Source: Brevibacillus thermoruber 423 | Lineage (GTDB): Bacteria > Bacillota > Bacilli > Brevibacillales > Brevibacillaceae | DNA: 64,000 nt | Assembly: GCF_000454065.1 (NCBI RefSeq) | Contig: NZ_KE695656.1 | Span: 906-64,905, forward strand | Direction of reading: 5' to 3' | In this document: positions 18,589 through 29,006 of the stretch, one piece after another | How positions within the stretch are numbered: the stretch's first letter is position 1 | How the letters are laid out: each line of letters opens with the position of its first letter | Made by a program: the position numbers and the translations under genes | The notes under the pieces: generated by a model | Databases searched by the model: none | The model's input: the letters and a program-made list of their open reading frames with translations, nothing else | Told to the model about the DNA's origin: nothing

Positions 18589-18987
18589 TTACCAAACGTA
18601 AGCGAGAACCTCGCCGCCCACGTGTGCTTGGCGTGCTTGTTTGTCGGTCATCACGCCGGCAGACGTGGAGATCAGGGCAATGCCCAGACCGCCGAGAACT
18701 TTCGGGATCTCGGTGCTTTTCGCGTACACGCGCAGACCCGGTTTGGAGATACGCTTCAGACCGGTGATAACGCGCTCGTTGTTCGGGCCGTATTTCAGGA
18801 ACACACGGATAATCCCTTGTTTGTTGTCTTCAACGAATTCCGCATCGCGAATGAAACCTTCTTCCTTCAGGATGCGAGCGATTTCCTTCTTGATGGTGGA
18901 CGCCGGAATTTCCACTTTCTCGTGGCGAACCATGTTGGCATTGCGAATGCGGGTAAGCATATCTGCGATTGGATCAGTCATAACCAT
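18589..18987 (-). CDS. rpsH: 30S ribosomal protein S8
   Basis: 132 aa, [19 protein letters not shown], with the C-terminal rRNA-binding motif [20 protein letters not shown]. The first ATG (18987) is chosen because GGAGG is 7 nt before it; the second ATG two codons later has a long spacing. S8 is a central-domain assembly protein. Confidence 0.97.
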   Translation of the reverse strand: MVMTDPIADMLTRIRNANMVRHEKVEIPASTIKKEIARILKEEGFIRDAEFVEDNKQGIIRVFLKYGPNNERVITGLKRISKPGLRVYAKSTEIPKVLGGLGIALISTSAGVMTDKQARQAHVGGEVLAYVW

Positions 18988-19014
18988 GAGAGAGAACCTC
19001 CTTCCCGTTTCAAA

Positions 19015-19200
19015 TTACCAGCTTGCTTTTTTCACGCCAGGGATTTGGCCTTTATAAGCAAGTTCACGGAAGCAAATACGGCAGAGCTTGAATTTGCGCA
19101 ACACGGAGTGAGGACGGCCGCAGCGCTCGCAGCGGGTGTAAGCGCGAACCGCAAATTTCGGTTTCCGTTGTTGCTTGACGATCATCGATTTCTTTGCCAC
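19015..19200 (-). CDS. rpsN: 30S ribosomal protein S14, zinc-binding type
   Basis: 61 aa, the short C+ form, with CERCG and CRICF as a CxxC-CxxC zinc site. It is in the spc operon between rplE and rpsH. The zinc-free paralog, if present, is not in the window. Confidence 0.97.
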   Translation of the reverse strand: MAKKSMIVKQQRKPKFAVRAYTRCERCGRPHSVLRKFKLCRICFRELAYKGQIPGVKKASW

Positions 19201-19224
19201 ATTCTTCCCTCCTTACGATGGGGT

Positions 19225-19767
19225 TTATTTACGGAATGGCATACCCATTTGAGTCAGCAGTTCACGTGCCTCTTCATCCGTTTTTGCGGAAGTGACGATG
19301 ACGATGTCCATACCGCGAACCTTGTCGATCTTATCGTACTCGATCTCCGGGAAGATCAGTTGTTCCTTCAGACCGAGCGTGTAGTTGCCGCGACCGTCGA
19401 ACGCTTTGGAAGAAACGCCGCGGAAGTCGCGCACGCGCGGAAGCGCAACGTTCATCAGTTTGTCGAGGAAGTGATACATGCGTTCGCCGCGCAGGGTTAC
19501 TTTCGCGCCGATTGCCATGCCTTCACGCAGTTTGAAACCGGCGATGGATTTTTTCGCACGGGTTACGACCGGCTTTTGGCCAGCGATGGTTTGCAGATCT
19601 TCCACTGCGGAATCCAGCGCTTTGGCGTTGCCTACCGCTTCACCCACGCCCATGTTGATGATTACTTTTTCCACTTTCGGAACCTGCATGATGGAAGAGT
19701 AGTTAAACTTGCTCATCAGGCTAGGCACGATTTCTTTCAGGTATTTTTCTTTCAATCTTGCTGCCAT
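19225..19767 (-). CDS. rplE: 50S ribosomal protein L5
   Basis: 180 aa with [19 protein letters not shown] and [27 protein letters not shown] ending. L5 binds 5S rRNA and contacts the P-site tRNA. Lies between rplX and rpsN. Confidence 0.98.
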   Translation of the reverse strand: MAARLKEKYLKEIVPSLMSKFNYSSIMQVPKVEKVIINMGVGEAVGNAKALDSAVEDLQTIAGQKPVVTRAKKSIAGFKLREGMAIGAKVTLRGERMYHFLDKLMNVALPRVRDFRGVSSKAFDGRGNYTLGLKEQLIFPEIEYDKIDKVRGMDIVIVTSAKTDEEARELLTQMGMPFRK

Positions 19768-19793
19768 CTAGGACATCCTCCTTTCCGATCTGA

Positions 19794-20108
19794 CTACTTG
19801 TCGATAACTTCGCCAGATTTTTTCGCGTACCGAACTTTTTTACCGTTTTCCAGTACCTTGTAACCGATGCGAGTAGCTTTGCCGGTCTTCGGATCGATCA
19901 AGGATACGTTGGAAACGTGAATCGGTGCTTCTTGAGTTACAATGCCGCCTTGCGGATTGGTTTGAGACGGACGGGTGTGTTTTTTCACGAGGTTGATACC
20001 TTCAACCAGAACGCGCTCTTTCTTCGGATATGCAGCGAGAACGCGACCTTTTTTGCCTTTGTCTTTGCCCGCAATTACGATTACAGTGTCGCCTTTCTTT
20101 ACGTGCAT
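19794..20108 (-). CDS. rplX: 50S ribosomal protein L24
   Basis: 104 aa with an N-terminal KOW motif ([20 protein letters not shown]) and the ESKG-like [12 protein letters not shown] segment. L24 starts 50S assembly and sits by the tunnel exit. ATG at 20108 with GGAGG 10 nt upstream; the GTG 12 nt further overlaps the ribosome site. Confidence 0.97.
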   Translation of the reverse strand: MHVKKGDTVIVIAGKDKGKKGRVLAAYPKKERVLVEGINLVKKHTRPSQTNPQGGIVTQEAPIHVSNVSLIDPKTGKATRIGYKVLENGKKVRYAKKSGEVIDK

Positions 20109-20158
20109 CGCTTGGTGCACCTCCTATCGAACAAACTACCTGAGTATTTCCGTTCAGA

Positions 20159-20527
20159 TTAGATAACCTCTGGAGCCAGAGAGATGATCTTCATGAAATC
20201 TTTCTCGCGGAGTTCACGAGCCACCGGTCCAAAGATACGGGTACCGCGAGGAGATTTGTCTTCACGGATGATAACCGCTGCGTTTTCGTCAAAACGGATG
20301 TAGGAACCGTCCGGGCGGCGAACGCCACGTACGCTGCGTACCACAACCGCTTTTACTACTTGACCTTTCTTGACAACGCCGCCGGGTGTTGCGGATTTAA
20401 CGGAGCACACGATTACGTCACCGATGTTCGCCGTTTTGCGACCGGAACCACCCAGAACCTTGATGCACATAAGTTCTTTTGCACCGGAGTTGTCAGCAAC
20501 AGCCAATCTCGTCTGAGTTTGGATCAT
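20159..20527 (-). CDS. rplN: 50S ribosomal protein L14
   Basis: 122 aa, [20 protein letters not shown], with the pattern [17 protein letters not shown]. It contributes to intersubunit bridges. Lies between rpsQ and rplX. Confidence 0.98.
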   Translation of the reverse strand: MIQTQTRLAVADNSGAKELMCIKVLGGSGRKTANIGDVIVCSVKSATPGGVVKKGQVVKAVVVRSVRGVRRPDGSYIRFDENAAVIIREDKSPRGTRIFGPVARELREKDFMKIISLAPEVI

Positions 20528-20569
20528 TTACTGTTCCTCCTTTCGGATGTGTTTACCCGAAAATCTAGC

Positions 20570-20836
20570 TTATACGATTACTGCCTCTTCGACGATGCGT
20601 ACCAAGCGGAAGCGCTTGTCTTTGGACAGCGGACGAGTTTCCATGATTTCCACGATGTCGCCCACTTTTGCCGTGTTGTTCTCGTCGTGAGCCTTGAACT
20701 TCTTGGAGTACTTCACGCGCTTGCCGTACAGCGGGTGCTTTTTGTAGGTCTCAACCAAAACCACAATGGTTTTGTCCATTTTGTCGGAAACGACACGACC
20801 TACCATCGTTCTACGCATATTGCGTTGTGCGGTCAT
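20570..20836 (-). CDS. rpsQ: 30S ribosomal protein S17
   Basis: 88 aa OB-fold protein with [17 protein letters not shown] and [20 protein letters not shown]. Primary binder of 16S rRNA. Good AAGGAGGTTGG site before the start. Confidence 0.98.
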   Translation of the reverse strand: MTAQRNMRRTMVGRVVSDKMDKTIVVLVETYKKHPLYGKRVKYSKKFKAHDENNTAKVGDIVEIMETRPLSKDKRFRLVRIVEEAVIV

Positions 20837-20858
20837 TGTTCCAACCTCCTTCCTTTAA

Positions 20859-21056
20859 TTAGCCGATCCCCAATTCTCTTTGGCGCAGGATGGTTTTCGC
20901 ACGTGCGATATCCTTACGTACTTGCTTGATGCGAGCCGTGTTTTCGAGTTGACCGGTAGCCAACTGGAAACGAAGGTTGAACAACTCTTCTTTCAAAGAG
21001 GCGATGTTTTGTTCGATCTCGGCAGTGGTCAAATTGCGGAACTCATTAGCCTTCAT
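20859..21056 (-). CDS. rpmC: 50S ribosomal protein L29
   Basis: 65 aa, [20 protein letters not shown], two long helices, near the tunnel exit where it helps dock trigger factor and SRP. Its start overlaps the end of rplP by 11 bp, so translation is probably coupled. Confidence 0.97.
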   Translation of the reverse strand: MKANEFRNLTTAEIEQNIASLKEELFNLRFQLATGQLENTARIKQVRKDIARAKTILRQRELGIG

Positions 21057-21480
21057 GTGCGTCACCACCCACTTCTTCACGCTTCACGAACTTGCACTTG
21101 ATCGGCAGTTTGTGCATGGCCAAGCGCATAGCTTCGCGAGCGGTTTCTTCAGGTACGCCGGCAAGTTCGAACATGATCTTGCCAGGCTTCACTACCGCTA
21201 CCCAGTGCTCAGGAGAACCTTTACCGGAACCCATCCGTACTTCCAGCGGCTTTTGCGTAACTGGCTTGTCAGGGAAGATTTTGATCCATACTTTACCGCC
21301 ACGGCGGATGTAACGGGTCATCGCAATACGGGCAGCCTCGATTTGACGGTTGGTCACCCATGCCGGCTCCAGTGCTTGCAGACCGTATTCACCGAATGCA
21401 ACAGTGGTGCCGCCTTTTGCGTTACCGTGCATTTTGCCACGATGTTGTTTGCGGTGTTTCACGCGTTTCGGCATCAACAT
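21046..21480 (-). CDS. rplP: 50S ribosomal protein L16
   Basis: 144 aa with [20 protein letters not shown] and [20 protein letters not shown]. It shapes the A-site side of the peptidyl-transferase region. The first ATG has GGAGG 9 nt before it. Lies 2 bp after rpsC. Confidence 0.98.
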   Translation of the reverse strand: MLMPKRVKHRKQHRGKMHGNAKGGTTVAFGEYGLQALEPAWVTNRQIEAARIAMTRYIRRGGKVWIKIFPDKPVTQKPLEVRMGSGKGSPEHWVAVVKPGKIMFELAGVPEETAREAMRLAMHKLPIKCKFVKREEVGGDAHEG

Positions 21481-21482
21481 GA

Positions 21483-22145
21483 TTACTTGCCTCCTTCCTC
21501 AGTAGCGACGTTCTTTTTCGTCGGAAGGACTTCTCCGCGGTAGATCCACACTTTTACGCCGATACGACCATAGGTGGTGTGAGCTTCAGCCGTGCCGTAG
21601 TCGATGTCAGCGCGCAGCGTGTGAAGCGGAACCGTGCCTTCGCTGTAACCTTCGGAACGTGCGATGTCAGCACCGCCGAGACGACCGCTGACCAGTGTTT
21701 TGATCCCTTTCGCGCCTGCACGCATGGTACGAGAGATGGCCTGCTTTTGCGCACGACGGAAAGAAATGCGGTTTTCCAGTTGACGAGCGATATTTTCAGC
21801 TACCAGGGTAGCATCCAGATCCGGTTTTTTCACTTCGTTGATGTTGATGTGAACGCGCTTGCCGGTCAGCTCCGTCAGCGATTTGCGCAGAACCTCAACT
21901 TCCGCACCGCCCTTACCGATTACCATACCAGGCTTAGCGGTGTGAATCGTTACGTTCACGCGGTTCGCTGCGCGTTCGATTTCAATGGTGGATACAGCAG
22001 CATCTTTCAGACGCCCTTTGATGAATTTGCGGATTTTCAGGTCTTCGTGCAAGAGCGTAGCGAAGTCCTTGTCAGCGTACCATTTGGACTCCCAGTCGCG
22101 GATAATGCCAATGCGAAGACCAACCGGGCTTACCTTTTGACCCAC
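21483..22145 (-). CDS. rpsC: 30S ribosomal protein S3
   Basis: 220 aa starting [20 protein letters not shown], a KH domain with GKGGAEVE (about residue 75) and the C-terminal domain [21 protein letters not shown]3 lines the mRNA entry tunnel and helps unwinding. Confidence 0.98.
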   Translation of the reverse strand: MGQKVSPVGLRIGIIRDWESKWYADKDFATLLHEDLKIRKFIKGRLKDAAVSTIEIERAANRVNVTIHTAKPGMVIGKGGAEVEVLRKSLTELTGKRVHININEVKKPDLDATLVAENIARQLENRISFRRAQKQAISRTMRAGAKGIKTLVSGRLGGADIARSEGYSEGTVPLHTLRADIDYGTAEAHTTYGRIGVKVWIYRGEVLPTKKNVATEEGGK

Positions 22146-22158
22146 ACGTAATCCCTCC

Positions 22159-22491
22159 TTATTTCTCGTTTAATACCACGGTGATGTGGCTGGTGCGTTT
22201 ATGGATGCGGCTAGCGCGACCCATAGCGCGCGGACGGAAACGCTTCAGCGTCGGACCTTGGTCGACGAAGATTTTGCTCACCACGAGGTTGTTCGGATCC
22301 ATCTCGTAGTTGTGCTCAGCGTTAGCGATAGCCGATTTCAGGAGTTTCTCAACAACGGGAGAAGCCGCTTTCGGCGTGTGCTTCAGGATCGCCAGCGCTT
22401 CACCCACCTGCTTGCCTCGAATCAAGTCAACCACCAGGCGAACTTTACGAGGAGCGATGCGAATATAGCGAGCAACTGCTTTAGCTTCCAT
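22159..22491 (-). CDS. rplV: 50S ribosomal protein L22
   Basis: 110 aa with [20 protein letters not shown] and the tunnel-lining loop [20 protein letters not shown]. The loop length looks normal, with no sign of the insertions or deletions linked to macrolide resistance. Confidence 0.98.
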   Translation of the reverse strand: MEAKAVARYIRIAPRKVRLVVDLIRGKQVGEALAILKHTPKAASPVVEKLLKSAIANAEHNYEMDPNNLVVSKIFVDQGPTLKRFRPRAMGRASRIHKRTSHITVVLNEK

Positions 22492-22520
22492 CTTTGTACC
22501 TCCTCTCTGTCAAGAGAAAA

Positions 22521-22802
22521 TTAGCGCTTCTTGGATTTCTTGTCGTTGTCGACGTGACCCTTGAAGGTACGAGTTGGTGCAAATTCACCCAGTTTATGAC
22601 CAACCATGTCTTCCGTTACGTATACCGGTACATGCTTGCGGCCATCGTACACGGCAAACGTGTGTCCGACGAATTCCGGGAAGATGGTCGAACGGCGAGA
22701 CCAGGTTTTAATCACGCGCTTCTCGTTTTTTTCGTTCAGCTCAACAACTTTTTTCATCAAGTGGTCATCCACGAAAGGACCTTTCTTCAAGCTGCGTCCC
22801 AT
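22521..22802 (-). CDS. rpsS: 30S ribosomal protein S19
   Basis: 93 aa, [20 protein letters not shown], with [37 protein letters not shown] core. ATG at 22802, GGAGG 7 nt ahead; the open frame extends to 22823 but without a better site. Confidence 0.97.
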   Translation of the reverse strand: MGRSLKKGPFVDDHLMKKVVELNEKNEKRVIKTWSRRSTIFPEFVGHTFAVYDGRKHVPVYVTEDMVGHKLGEFAPTRTFKGHVDNDKKSKKR

Positions 22803-22853
22803 AAGTGAACCTCCCTTCGCCAAAGGCGTTCGGTTAATTGTCTAAAGCCGGCC

Positions 22854-23684
22854 TTACTTCTTGCGGCGGCGAATAATGTACTGATCGGATTTGTTTTTCT
22901 TCTTGCGGGTTTTGAGACCCAGAGTAGGTTTACCCCAAGGCGTAACAGGCGCTTTGCGACCGATCGGAGCGCGGCCTTCACCACCACCGTGCGGGTGATC
23001 GTTCGGGTTCATTACGCTACCGCGAACAGTCGGACGGATACCCAGCCAGCGGGAACGACCTGCTTTACCGATGTTGATCAGCTCGTGGTCGAGGTTGCCG
23101 ACTTGACCGATGGTTGCGCGGCAGTTGTTGTGAATGCGGCGAGTCTCACCGGAAGAGAGACGTACGATGACGAAATCGCCGTCACGGCCGAGCAGTTGAG
23201 CGGATGCGCCGGCTGCGCGAACCAGTTGGCCGCCTTTGCCAGGTTTCAGCTCGATATTGTGGATCGTCGTACCAACCGGAATGTTTTCCAGCGGCAGAGC
23301 GTTACCGATTTTGATGTCGGCATTCGGACCGGAGATGATCTCGTCGCCTACTTTCAGACCCAGCGGCGCGATGATGTAGCGCTTTTCGCCGTCCACGTAG
23401 TTGATCAGCGCGATGTTGGCGGAACGGTTCGGGTCGTACTCGATGGAAGCTACGCGGCCTACGATGCCGTCTTTGTTGCGTTTGAAGTCGATGATGCGAT
23501 ATTTGCGTTTATGACCGCCACCTTGATGACGAACGGTGATTTTCCCTTGGTTGTTGCGGCCTGCTTTTTTGGTCAGGGGCGCCAACAGGGATTTTTCAGG
23601 AGTCGACTTGGTGATCTCCTCGAAAGTAGAAACCGTCATTTGGCGACGACCAGGAGAAGTCGGTTTAAACTTTTTGATACCCAT
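22854..23684 (-). CDS. rplB: 50S ribosomal protein L2
   Basis: 276 aa. The region [13 protein letters not shown] contains the conserved His linked to peptidyl-transferase structure. Large rRNA-binding protein needed for subunit association. In S10 cluster between rplW and rpsS. Confidence 0.98.
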   Translation of the reverse strand: MGIKKFKPTSPGRRQMTVSTFEEITKSTPEKSLLAPLTKKAGRNNQGKITVRHQGGGHKRKYRIIDFKRNKDGIVGRVASIEYDPNRSANIALINYVDGEKRYIIAPLGLKVGDEIISGPNADIKIGNALPLENIPVGTTIHNIELKPGKGGQLVRAAGASAQLLGRDGDFVIVRLSSGETRRIHNNCRATIGQVGNLDHELINIGKAGRSRWLGIRPTVRGSVMNPNDHPHGGGEGRAPIGRKAPVTPWGKPTLGLKTRKKKNKSDQYIIRRRKK

Positions 23685-23716
23685 GTAAATTCCCTCCTTT
23701 TCTGTAGCCGTCGGGG

Positions 23717-24007
23717 TTATACACCTTCGTAGAACGTCAGCTCTTTGCTGTCTTCAGTCAGCTTAACGATCGCCTTTTTCCACTCGGAGGTGTAACCGGA
23801 GTATTTGCCGTAGCGCTTCGGTTTCGCAGGAACACGCATGGTGTTGACTGCCGCCACTTTCACGCCGAACACTTTCTCAACCGCTTGCTTGATCTCGGTT
23901 TTGTTCGCTTTGAGAGGTACTTCAAACACGTACTTCTTCTCTGCCATCATGTCAGTGGTGCGCTCCGTAATGACAGGGCGCTTGATGATGTCGTGAAGGC
24001 TCTTCAT
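23717..24007 (-). CDS. rplW: 50S ribosomal protein L23
   Basis: 96 aa, [20 protein letters not shown], with the [20 protein letters not shown] motif. It is the docking site for SRP and trigger factor. Start ATG overlaps the rplD stop (TAATG). Confidence 0.98.
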   Translation of the reverse strand: MKSLHDIIKRPVITERTTDMMAEKKYVFEVPLKANKTEIKQAVEKVFGVKVAAVNTMRVPAKPKRYGKYSGYTSEWKKAIVKLTEDSKELTFYEGV

Positions 24008-24630
24008 TAGGCGAGCACCTCCTCTACTTTCGCAACCGCATCTTTCGTTACGATTACTTTGTCGTGCGCCACCAGGTCGAGAACGTTAATGCCAGCAGCA
24101 TCTACGAACTTCGCACCCGGGATGTTGCGGGAAGAGAGCGCTACGTTTTGATCGAATTCGGACGTTACGATCAGCACTTTGCGATCTACTTTCAGGTTGT
24201 TCAGGACAGCCTTCATATCCTTGGTTTTCGGAGCCGGGATATTCAGCGCGTCCAGAACCAGCAGTTCGTTGTTTTGCACTTTCGCGGACAGCGCGGATTT
24301 CAGCGCCAGACGACGAACTTTGCGGTTCAGTTTGTATCCGTATTTACGCGGAGTCGGACCAAATACGACACCGCCGCCTTTCCATTGCGGAGCGCGAATG
24401 GAACCTTGGCGGGCACGACCCGTACCTTTTTGGCGCCACGGTTTGCGGCCACCACCACTTACTTCAGAACGGTTCTTTACATCGTGAGTGCCCTGGCGTT
24501 GGGAAGCTTGCTGCATCACGATTGCGTCGAAGAGCACAGCGTTGTTGGGTTCGATGCCGAATACGCTGTCAGCCAGCTCGATTTCGCCCACTTGAGAACC
24601 GGCTTGGTTGTAAAGAGCTACTTTTGGCAT
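24007..24630 (-). CDS. rplD: 50S ribosomal protein L4
   Basis: 207 aa with the tunnel loop around [20 protein letters not shown] and [20 protein letters not shown]. In E. coli L4 also controls its operon; no such leader signal is evident here. Coupled to rplW by a one-base overlap. Confidence 0.98.
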   Translation of the reverse strand: MPKVALYNQAGSQVGEIELADSVFGIEPNNAVLFDAIVMQQASQRQGTHDVKNRSEVSGGGRKPWRQKGTGRARQGSIRAPQWKGGGVVFGPTPRKYGYKLNRKVRRLALKSALSAKVQNNELLVLDALNIPAPKTKDMKAVLNNLKVDRKVLIVTSEFDQNVALSSRNIPGAKFVDAAGINVLDLVAHDKVIVTKDAVAKVEEVLA

Positions 24631-24647
24631 GTCAGTTCCTCCTTTCC

Positions 24648-25280
24648 TTACTTGTTCTTCTTGACTGCCGTGGATACTACAACGTAGCTGTTTTTCGGGC
24701 CAGGCACGGAGCCTTTTACCAGAATCAGGTTGCGATCCGCATCTACCTTGATGATCTCCAGGTTTTGGATGGTTACGTTGTCGCCACCCATTTGACCCGG
24801 CAGGGTTTGACCCTTGAATACGCGGTTCGGAGCGATCGCACCGAGAGAACCAGGTCCACGATGGTAACGGGAACCGTGAGCCATCGGACCGCGGGCTTGG
24901 TTGTGGCGCTTGATGGCACCTTGGAAACCTTTCCCCTTGGTTACTCCGGCAACGTCTACGAATTCTCCTTCGGCAAAAATGTCAGCTTTCAGTTCTTGAC
25001 CAACCTCGTAATCTGCGAGGTTTACTCCGCGAATTTCGCGAATGAAGCGCTTAGGTGCAGTGTTTGCTTTCGCTGCGTGTCCTTTTTCCGGTTTGTTTGC
25101 ACGCTGTTCTTTCTTGTCTTCGAAGCCGAGTTGGATCGCTTCATAGCCATCGTTCTCTTGATCCTTCTTTTGCAGAACGACGCAAGGACCAGCTTCGATA
25201 ACCGTAACAGCGATGGCTGCTCCGTTCGGACTAAAAACTTGCGTCATGCCAAGTTTTTTCCCTAAGATTCCTTTGGTCAT
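24648..25280 (-). CDS. rplC: 50S ribosomal protein L3
   Basis: 210 aa, [20 protein letters not shown], with the central extension [20 protein letters not shown] reaching the peptidyl-transferase centre. ATG at 25280 with AGGAGGTGGCACAC ahead. A 147-bp spacer with a small GC hairpin (CCCTGC/GCAGGG near 25333-25350) separates it from rpsJ. Confidence 0.98.
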   Translation of the reverse strand: MTKGILGKKLGMTQVFSPNGAAIAVTVIEAGPCVVLQKKDQENDGYEAIQLGFEDKKEQRANKPEKGHAAKANTAPKRFIREIRGVNLADYEVGQELKADIFAEGEFVDVAGVTKGKGFQGAIKRHNQARGPMAHGSRYHRGPGSLGAIAPNRVFKGQTLPGQMGGDNVTIQNLEIIKVDADRNLILVKGSVPGPKNSYVVVSTAVKKNK

Positions 25281-25427
25281 GTGTGCCACCTCCTGTACTT
25301 ATCTCCAAAAAACATTCGTGTTGTATCAAGTCCCTGCCGATGCGCAGGGGTGCCGTTTACGGGGTTTGAAGACTTGGTATATCGCGTTCGTTAAGACAAC
25401 GCCCGCGCGTGTATCACTTTTACAAGC

Positions 25428-25826
<399 letters not shown>

Positions 25827-25871
25827 TCAGCAACCTCCCACATCATCGCAAGTCCATGACCAACATTCAAT

Positions 25872-25900
25872 ATTGTACTAAAATGCACTGGGCAACGCAA
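25872..25900 (-). promoter_or_regulatory. S10 operon promoter
   Basis: Minus strand TTGCGT (25900-25895), 17-bp spacer, TACAAT (25877-25872), about 135 bp before rpsJ. The leader that follows holds an inverted repeat (CCCGG / CCGGG with CAC/GTG flanks, about 25828-25798). This promoter would uncouple the S10 cluster from tuf. Confidence 0.65.
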
Positions 25901-26171
25901 GTTTTTTCTTGCCGCACAAGGGATTTTCCTGCTTTCCTCCGTCCCGCTGCCCACCTGCGCGCCGGTGCGTTCTCGTACAACATGAGCCCGGATATCGACT
26001 CACTTTGACCATCTTACCCAATTTCCCCGTGTGAACGCAAGCGGGATCGGCTGGCAATGGAATCCGGCATGTTCCGCCGTATATATAATAGAGGAAACGC
26101 GCTATACTGAAGAAGGTACGCGCTTGTGTGTACCTGCCATCCGAAAAGCGGCACGCGAAGGAGGTTACCCG

Positions 26172-26573
26172 ATGTCCCAACCCCTGGAGACACCCTATGA
26201 ATTGATCGGCGGGGCGGAAACTCTGGCCCGCCTGGTGGATACGTTTTACGACCTGGTCAAGGAGCATCCCGATCTGGCTCCCCTGTTTCCGGAAGACTTT
26301 ACCGAGGTCAAGGAACGGCAGTATCTGTTCCTGACCCAGTTTCTCGGCGGCCCGACGCTGTACAGCGACCGATACGGCCATCCGATGCTGCGTGCCCGCC
26401 ACATGCGCTTTCCCGTTACGCCGAAGCGGGCGGAGGCGTGGCTCGCCTGCATGAGCGAAGCGATGGACCGCACCGGCCTGGAAGGAGACGTGCGCCGGCA
26501 CATATTCGAACGCCTCAGACTGACGGCGTACCATATGGTCAATCAATGGGAATCGGACGAAGAAAAAGCGTAG
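26172..26573 (+). CDS. Truncated hemoglobin, group II (HbO/YjbI type)
   Basis: 133 aa, single globin domain of the 2-over-2 fold. The segment ARHMRFPVT has the proximal heme His followed by the expected Phe, and the N-terminal FYDLVKEHPDLAPLFP and FLTQFLGGPTLYSDRYGHPML match group II truncated globins, including the B-E loop and CD/E region. Such proteins bind O2, NO or sulfide; physiological role uncertain. ATG at 26172 is set by GAAGGAGG; the longer open frame is not supported. It is the only plus-strand gene between the S10 and str clusters, where other Firmicutes have no gene, so it looks like a local insertion. Confidence 0.9.
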   Translation: MSQPLETPYELIGGAETLARLVDTFYDLVKEHPDLAPLFPEDFTEVKERQYLFLTQFLGGPTLYSDRYGHPMLRARHMRFPVTPKRAEAWLACMSEAMDRTGLEGDVRRHIFERLRLTAYHMVNQWESDEEKA

Positions 26574-26592
26574 GAGCTGCTCCTGCGCTTTT
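26565..26592. terminator. Bidirectional terminator between the globin and EamA genes
   Basis: AAAGCGTAGGAGC and GCTCCTGCGCTTT (one G-U pair) form a long stem that overlaps the globin stop codon. The plus side runs TTTTGTCG, the minus side CTTTTTC. It serves both converging genes. Confidence 0.8.
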
Positions 26593-26607
26593 GTCGTCAT
26601 ATCCGGT

Positions 26608-27528
26608 TCAGGTTTGTTTGTTCGCCGCCCCCCAGAGCTGCCGCTTCGACACCTGCCGGGAGCCGAGATAGACCCCTGTCACGATCATCACCAAAGCGAA
26701 CAGATGCAGCAGTTGAAGCCGCTCGTTCAAAAACAGCGCAGCAAAAAAGAGGCTGGCAAGCGGCATGCCGTTGAGAAAGACCGCCGTGCGGCTGGCCCCC
26801 AGGTGACGGATGCCGTAATTCCACCCCACCGATCCGAGAGCCGTGGCCAGACAGCCGGACACCAGAATTACCAGCCATTGAAACGGTGTGACTTCCAGTG
26901 ACACATAGTAGCTGATCGGCTCCGCATAGAGGGCTGCCCCCCAGAGAAAGACGACACCAAACATCTGCGAAACGGCGGTCACCAGCAGCACCGGTACCCC
27001 GCGCGTCGTCAGCTTGCGGATCAGCAGACCTCCCGTGACGTACATGAGCATGGAGGCAAACATGATGACATCTCCCCAACCGTTTACGGCAATCGCCCCG
27101 TGCTGGGTCAACACGACGACCAGGACACCGCTGAACCCGACTGCGATTCCCACCGCTTTTCGCCAGGACATCGCTTCCCCGAGAAACACCATCGCCAGCA
27201 GCGCCGTGGCCAGCGGATTCAACCCCAGAATCAGCGAAGCATTGCCGGCGGACGTATACTGCACACCAGCGGCAAGCGTAATCTGGTGCAGGGCGATCGA
27301 ACTTGCGCCCACTCCGGCGAGCAGCAGCCAGTCGATCGCGTTCAGCTTCAATTGGCGCCTGTAGGTCCACAGAATCGGGCTCAGGCAGACGCCCGCCACC
27401 GTCATCCGGATCGCTGCCACGTACAGGGGTGGAAACGTCGTCAAATACTTCACCATTACCACATTCAGCCCCCATAACGTGACGACACCGGCCAGTATGA
27501 GGTACAACCAACGTTCATTTCTTCCCAT
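26608..27528 (-). CDS. EamA/DMT-family permease (drug/metabolite exporter type)
   Basis: 306 aa with ten hydrophobic segments arranged as two repeats of five, the EamA pattern. Landmarks are GLNVVMVKYL in helix 1 and the end-of-repeat motifs NPLATALLAMVFLGEAMSWR and NGMPLASLFFAALFLNERLQ. These export amino acids or metabolites in known members; the substrate cannot be told. It sits between rpsJ and tuf, an unusual place, with the globin gene convergent to it. Start ATG has GGGATGGG-type weak site; length matches the family. Confidence 0.88.
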   Translation of the reverse strand: MGRNERWLYLILAGVVTLWGLNVVMVKYLTTFPPLYVAAIRMTVAGVCLSPILWTYRRQLKLNAIDWLLLAGVGASSIALHQITLAAGVQYTSAGNASLILGLNPLATALLAMVFLGEAMSWRKAVGIAVGFSGVLVVVLTQHGAIAVNGWGDVIMFASMLMYVTGGLLIRKLTTRGVPVLLVTAVSQMFGVVFLWGAALYAEPISYYVSLEVTPFQWLVILVSGCLATALGSVGWNYGIRHLGASRTAVFLNGMPLASLFFAALFLNERLQLLHLFALVMIVTGVYLGSRQVSKRQLWGAANKQT

Positions 27529-27650
27529 CCCATGCCCTTCTTCCCCTTGAGGTTGCTTCTGATTTCCTCATTGTAGCACAGGCAGACCGCACGATTTATT
27601 CGATGTTTTGATCGATGCGATGCAAAAGAGACATCAACTGTCAAATACAA

Positions 27651-27680
27651 AAAAACCCGACAGCCAACACTGTCGGGTTT
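27651..27680 (-). terminator. Terminator of tuf
   Basis: Perfect 11-bp stem AAACCCGACAG / CTGTCGGGTTT (27653-27680) with a 6-nt loop, followed on the minus strand by TTTTTTTTGTATTTG. It lies 13 bp after the tuf stop and ends the str cluster. Confidence 0.92.
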
Positions 27681-27693
27681 GATCGTAATGCGA

Positions 27694-28884
27694 TTACTCG
27701 ATGATGGAGGATACTACGCCAGCACCAACGGTACGGCCACCTTCGCGGATAGCGAAGCGAGTACCTTGCTCCATCGCAACCGGTGCGATCAGTTCAACGG
27801 TGAACTCGGTGTTGTCGCCCGGCATTACCATTTCAACGCCTTCCGGCAGTTGGATGATACCGGTAACGTCAGTGGTGCGGAAGTAGAATTGCGGACGGTA
27901 GTTGGAGAAGAACGGAGTGTGACGGCCGCCCTCTTCTTTGGACAGAACGTATACTTCCGCTTTGAATTTGGTGTGCGGAGTAACGGAACCCGGCTTAGCC
28001 AGAACTTGGCCGCGCTCGATGTCTTTACGCTCAACACCGCGCAGCAGGGCACCGATGTTGTCACCCGCTTCAGCTTGATCCAGCAGCTTGCGGAACATTT
28101 CCACGCCGGTTACGGTAGTGGACTTGGTTTCTTCAGCCAGACCCACGATTTCTACTTGGTCACCCACTTTAACAGTACCGCGCTCTACGCGACCGGTAGC
28201 AACGGTACCACGACCGGTAATGGTGAATACGTCCTCTACCGGCATCAGGAACGGTTTGTCGGTAGCGCGTTCCGGAGTCGGGATGTAGTTGTCAACTGCA
28301 TCCATCAGTTCGATGATTTTCTTAGCCCATTCGCCAGTCGGGTTGTCCAGAGCTTCTTTCGCGGAACCTTTGATAACCGGAATTTCGTCGCCCGGGAACT
28401 CGTATTGGGAGAGCAGGTCGCGAATTTCCATTTCAACCAGTTCCAGCAGCTCTTCGTCGTCAACCATGTCGCATTTGTTCATGAATACGACGATGTACGG
28501 AACGCCTACTTGGCGGGACAGCAGGATGTGCTCGCGAGTTTGCGGCATCGGACCGTCAGCAGCGGACACAACCAGGATTGCGCCGTCCATTTGAGCGGCA
28601 CCGGTAATCATGTTTTTCACGTAGTCGGCGTGGCCCGGGCAGTCAACGTGAGCATAGTGACGGTTTTCCGTTTCATACTCAACGTGAGCGGTGTTGATGG
28701 TGATACCGCGCTCTTTTTCTTCCGGAGCAGCGTCGATGCTGTCGTACGCCATCGCTTTGGCTTTACCTTGTTGAGCCAGAACGGTGGTGATGGCAGCAGT
28801 CAGCGTGGTTTTACCGTGGTCAACGTGACCGATCGTACCAATGTTAACGTGCGGTTTCGTACGTTCGAACTTTTCTTTTGCCAT
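27694..28884 (-). CDS. tuf: Elongation factor Tu
   Basis: 396 aa. GTPase motifs: GHVDHGKT (G1), the RGITI switch, DCPGH (G3), NKCD (G4) and SAL-type G5, then two beta-barrel domains. Delivers aminoacyl-tRNA to the ribosome. Residues around elfamycin sites (for example [10 protein letters not shown] near the C-terminus) look normal. Located after fusA with a 122-bp leader that contains inverted repeats; the usual next gene rpsJ is displaced by 2 kb. Confidence 0.99.
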   Translation of the reverse strand: MAKEKFERTKPHVNIGTIGHVDHGKTTLTAAITTVLAQQGKAKAMAYDSIDAAPEEKERGITINTAHVEYETENRHYAHVDCPGHADYVKNMITGAAQMDGAILVVSAADGPMPQTREHILLSRQVGVPYIVVFMNKCDMVDDEELLELVEMEIRDLLSQYEFPGDEIPVIKGSAKEALDNPTGEWAKKIIELMDAVDNYIPTPERATDKPFLMPVEDVFTITGRGTVATGRVERGTVKVGDQVEIVGLAEETKSTTVTGVEMFRKLLDQAEAGDNIGALLRGVERKDIERGQVLAKPGSVTPHTKFKAEVYVLSKEEGGRHTPFFSNYRPQFYFRTTDVTGIIQLPEGVEMVMPGDNTEFTVELIAPVAMEQGTRFAIREGGRTVGAGVVSSIIE

Positions 28885-28918
28885 GAGAGTTGAAGCCTCC
28901 TTAAATGATAAGGGTTTT

Positions 28919-28978
28919 ATAGGGTGAAGAAAGGTTTACCCTATCAACGGATGTCCCCTCAATATTGTAAACCTTTCT
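28919..28978 (-). repeat. Overlapping inverted repeats in the fusA-tuf leader
   Basis: A perfect 12-bp inverted repeat, AGAAAGGTTTAC (28978-28967 on the minus strand) with GTAAACCTTTCT (28939-28928), encloses 27 nt. A second repeat, ATAGGGT (28944-28938) with ACCCTAT (28925-28919), overlaps its downstream arm, so both cannot form at once. Further down CCTTA/TAAGG would cover part of the tuf ribosome site. A possible -10 (TACAAT, 28969-28964) lies in the first arm; its -35 is poor. Confidence 0.5.
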
Positions 28979-29006
28979 CGTTTCAAGATAAAGTCAGTCC
29001 AGCCGA

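Noticed and set aside
25290-25427. Small hairpin in the rplC-rpsJ gap as an attenuator
   Set aside because: Only about 6 bp and no U tract; the 138-bp spacer otherwise shows nothing I can name.
26031-26171. Upstream extension of the globin frame to 26031
   Set aside because: It crosses the likely promoter and lacks a ribosome site, whereas GAAGGAGG precedes ATG 26172.
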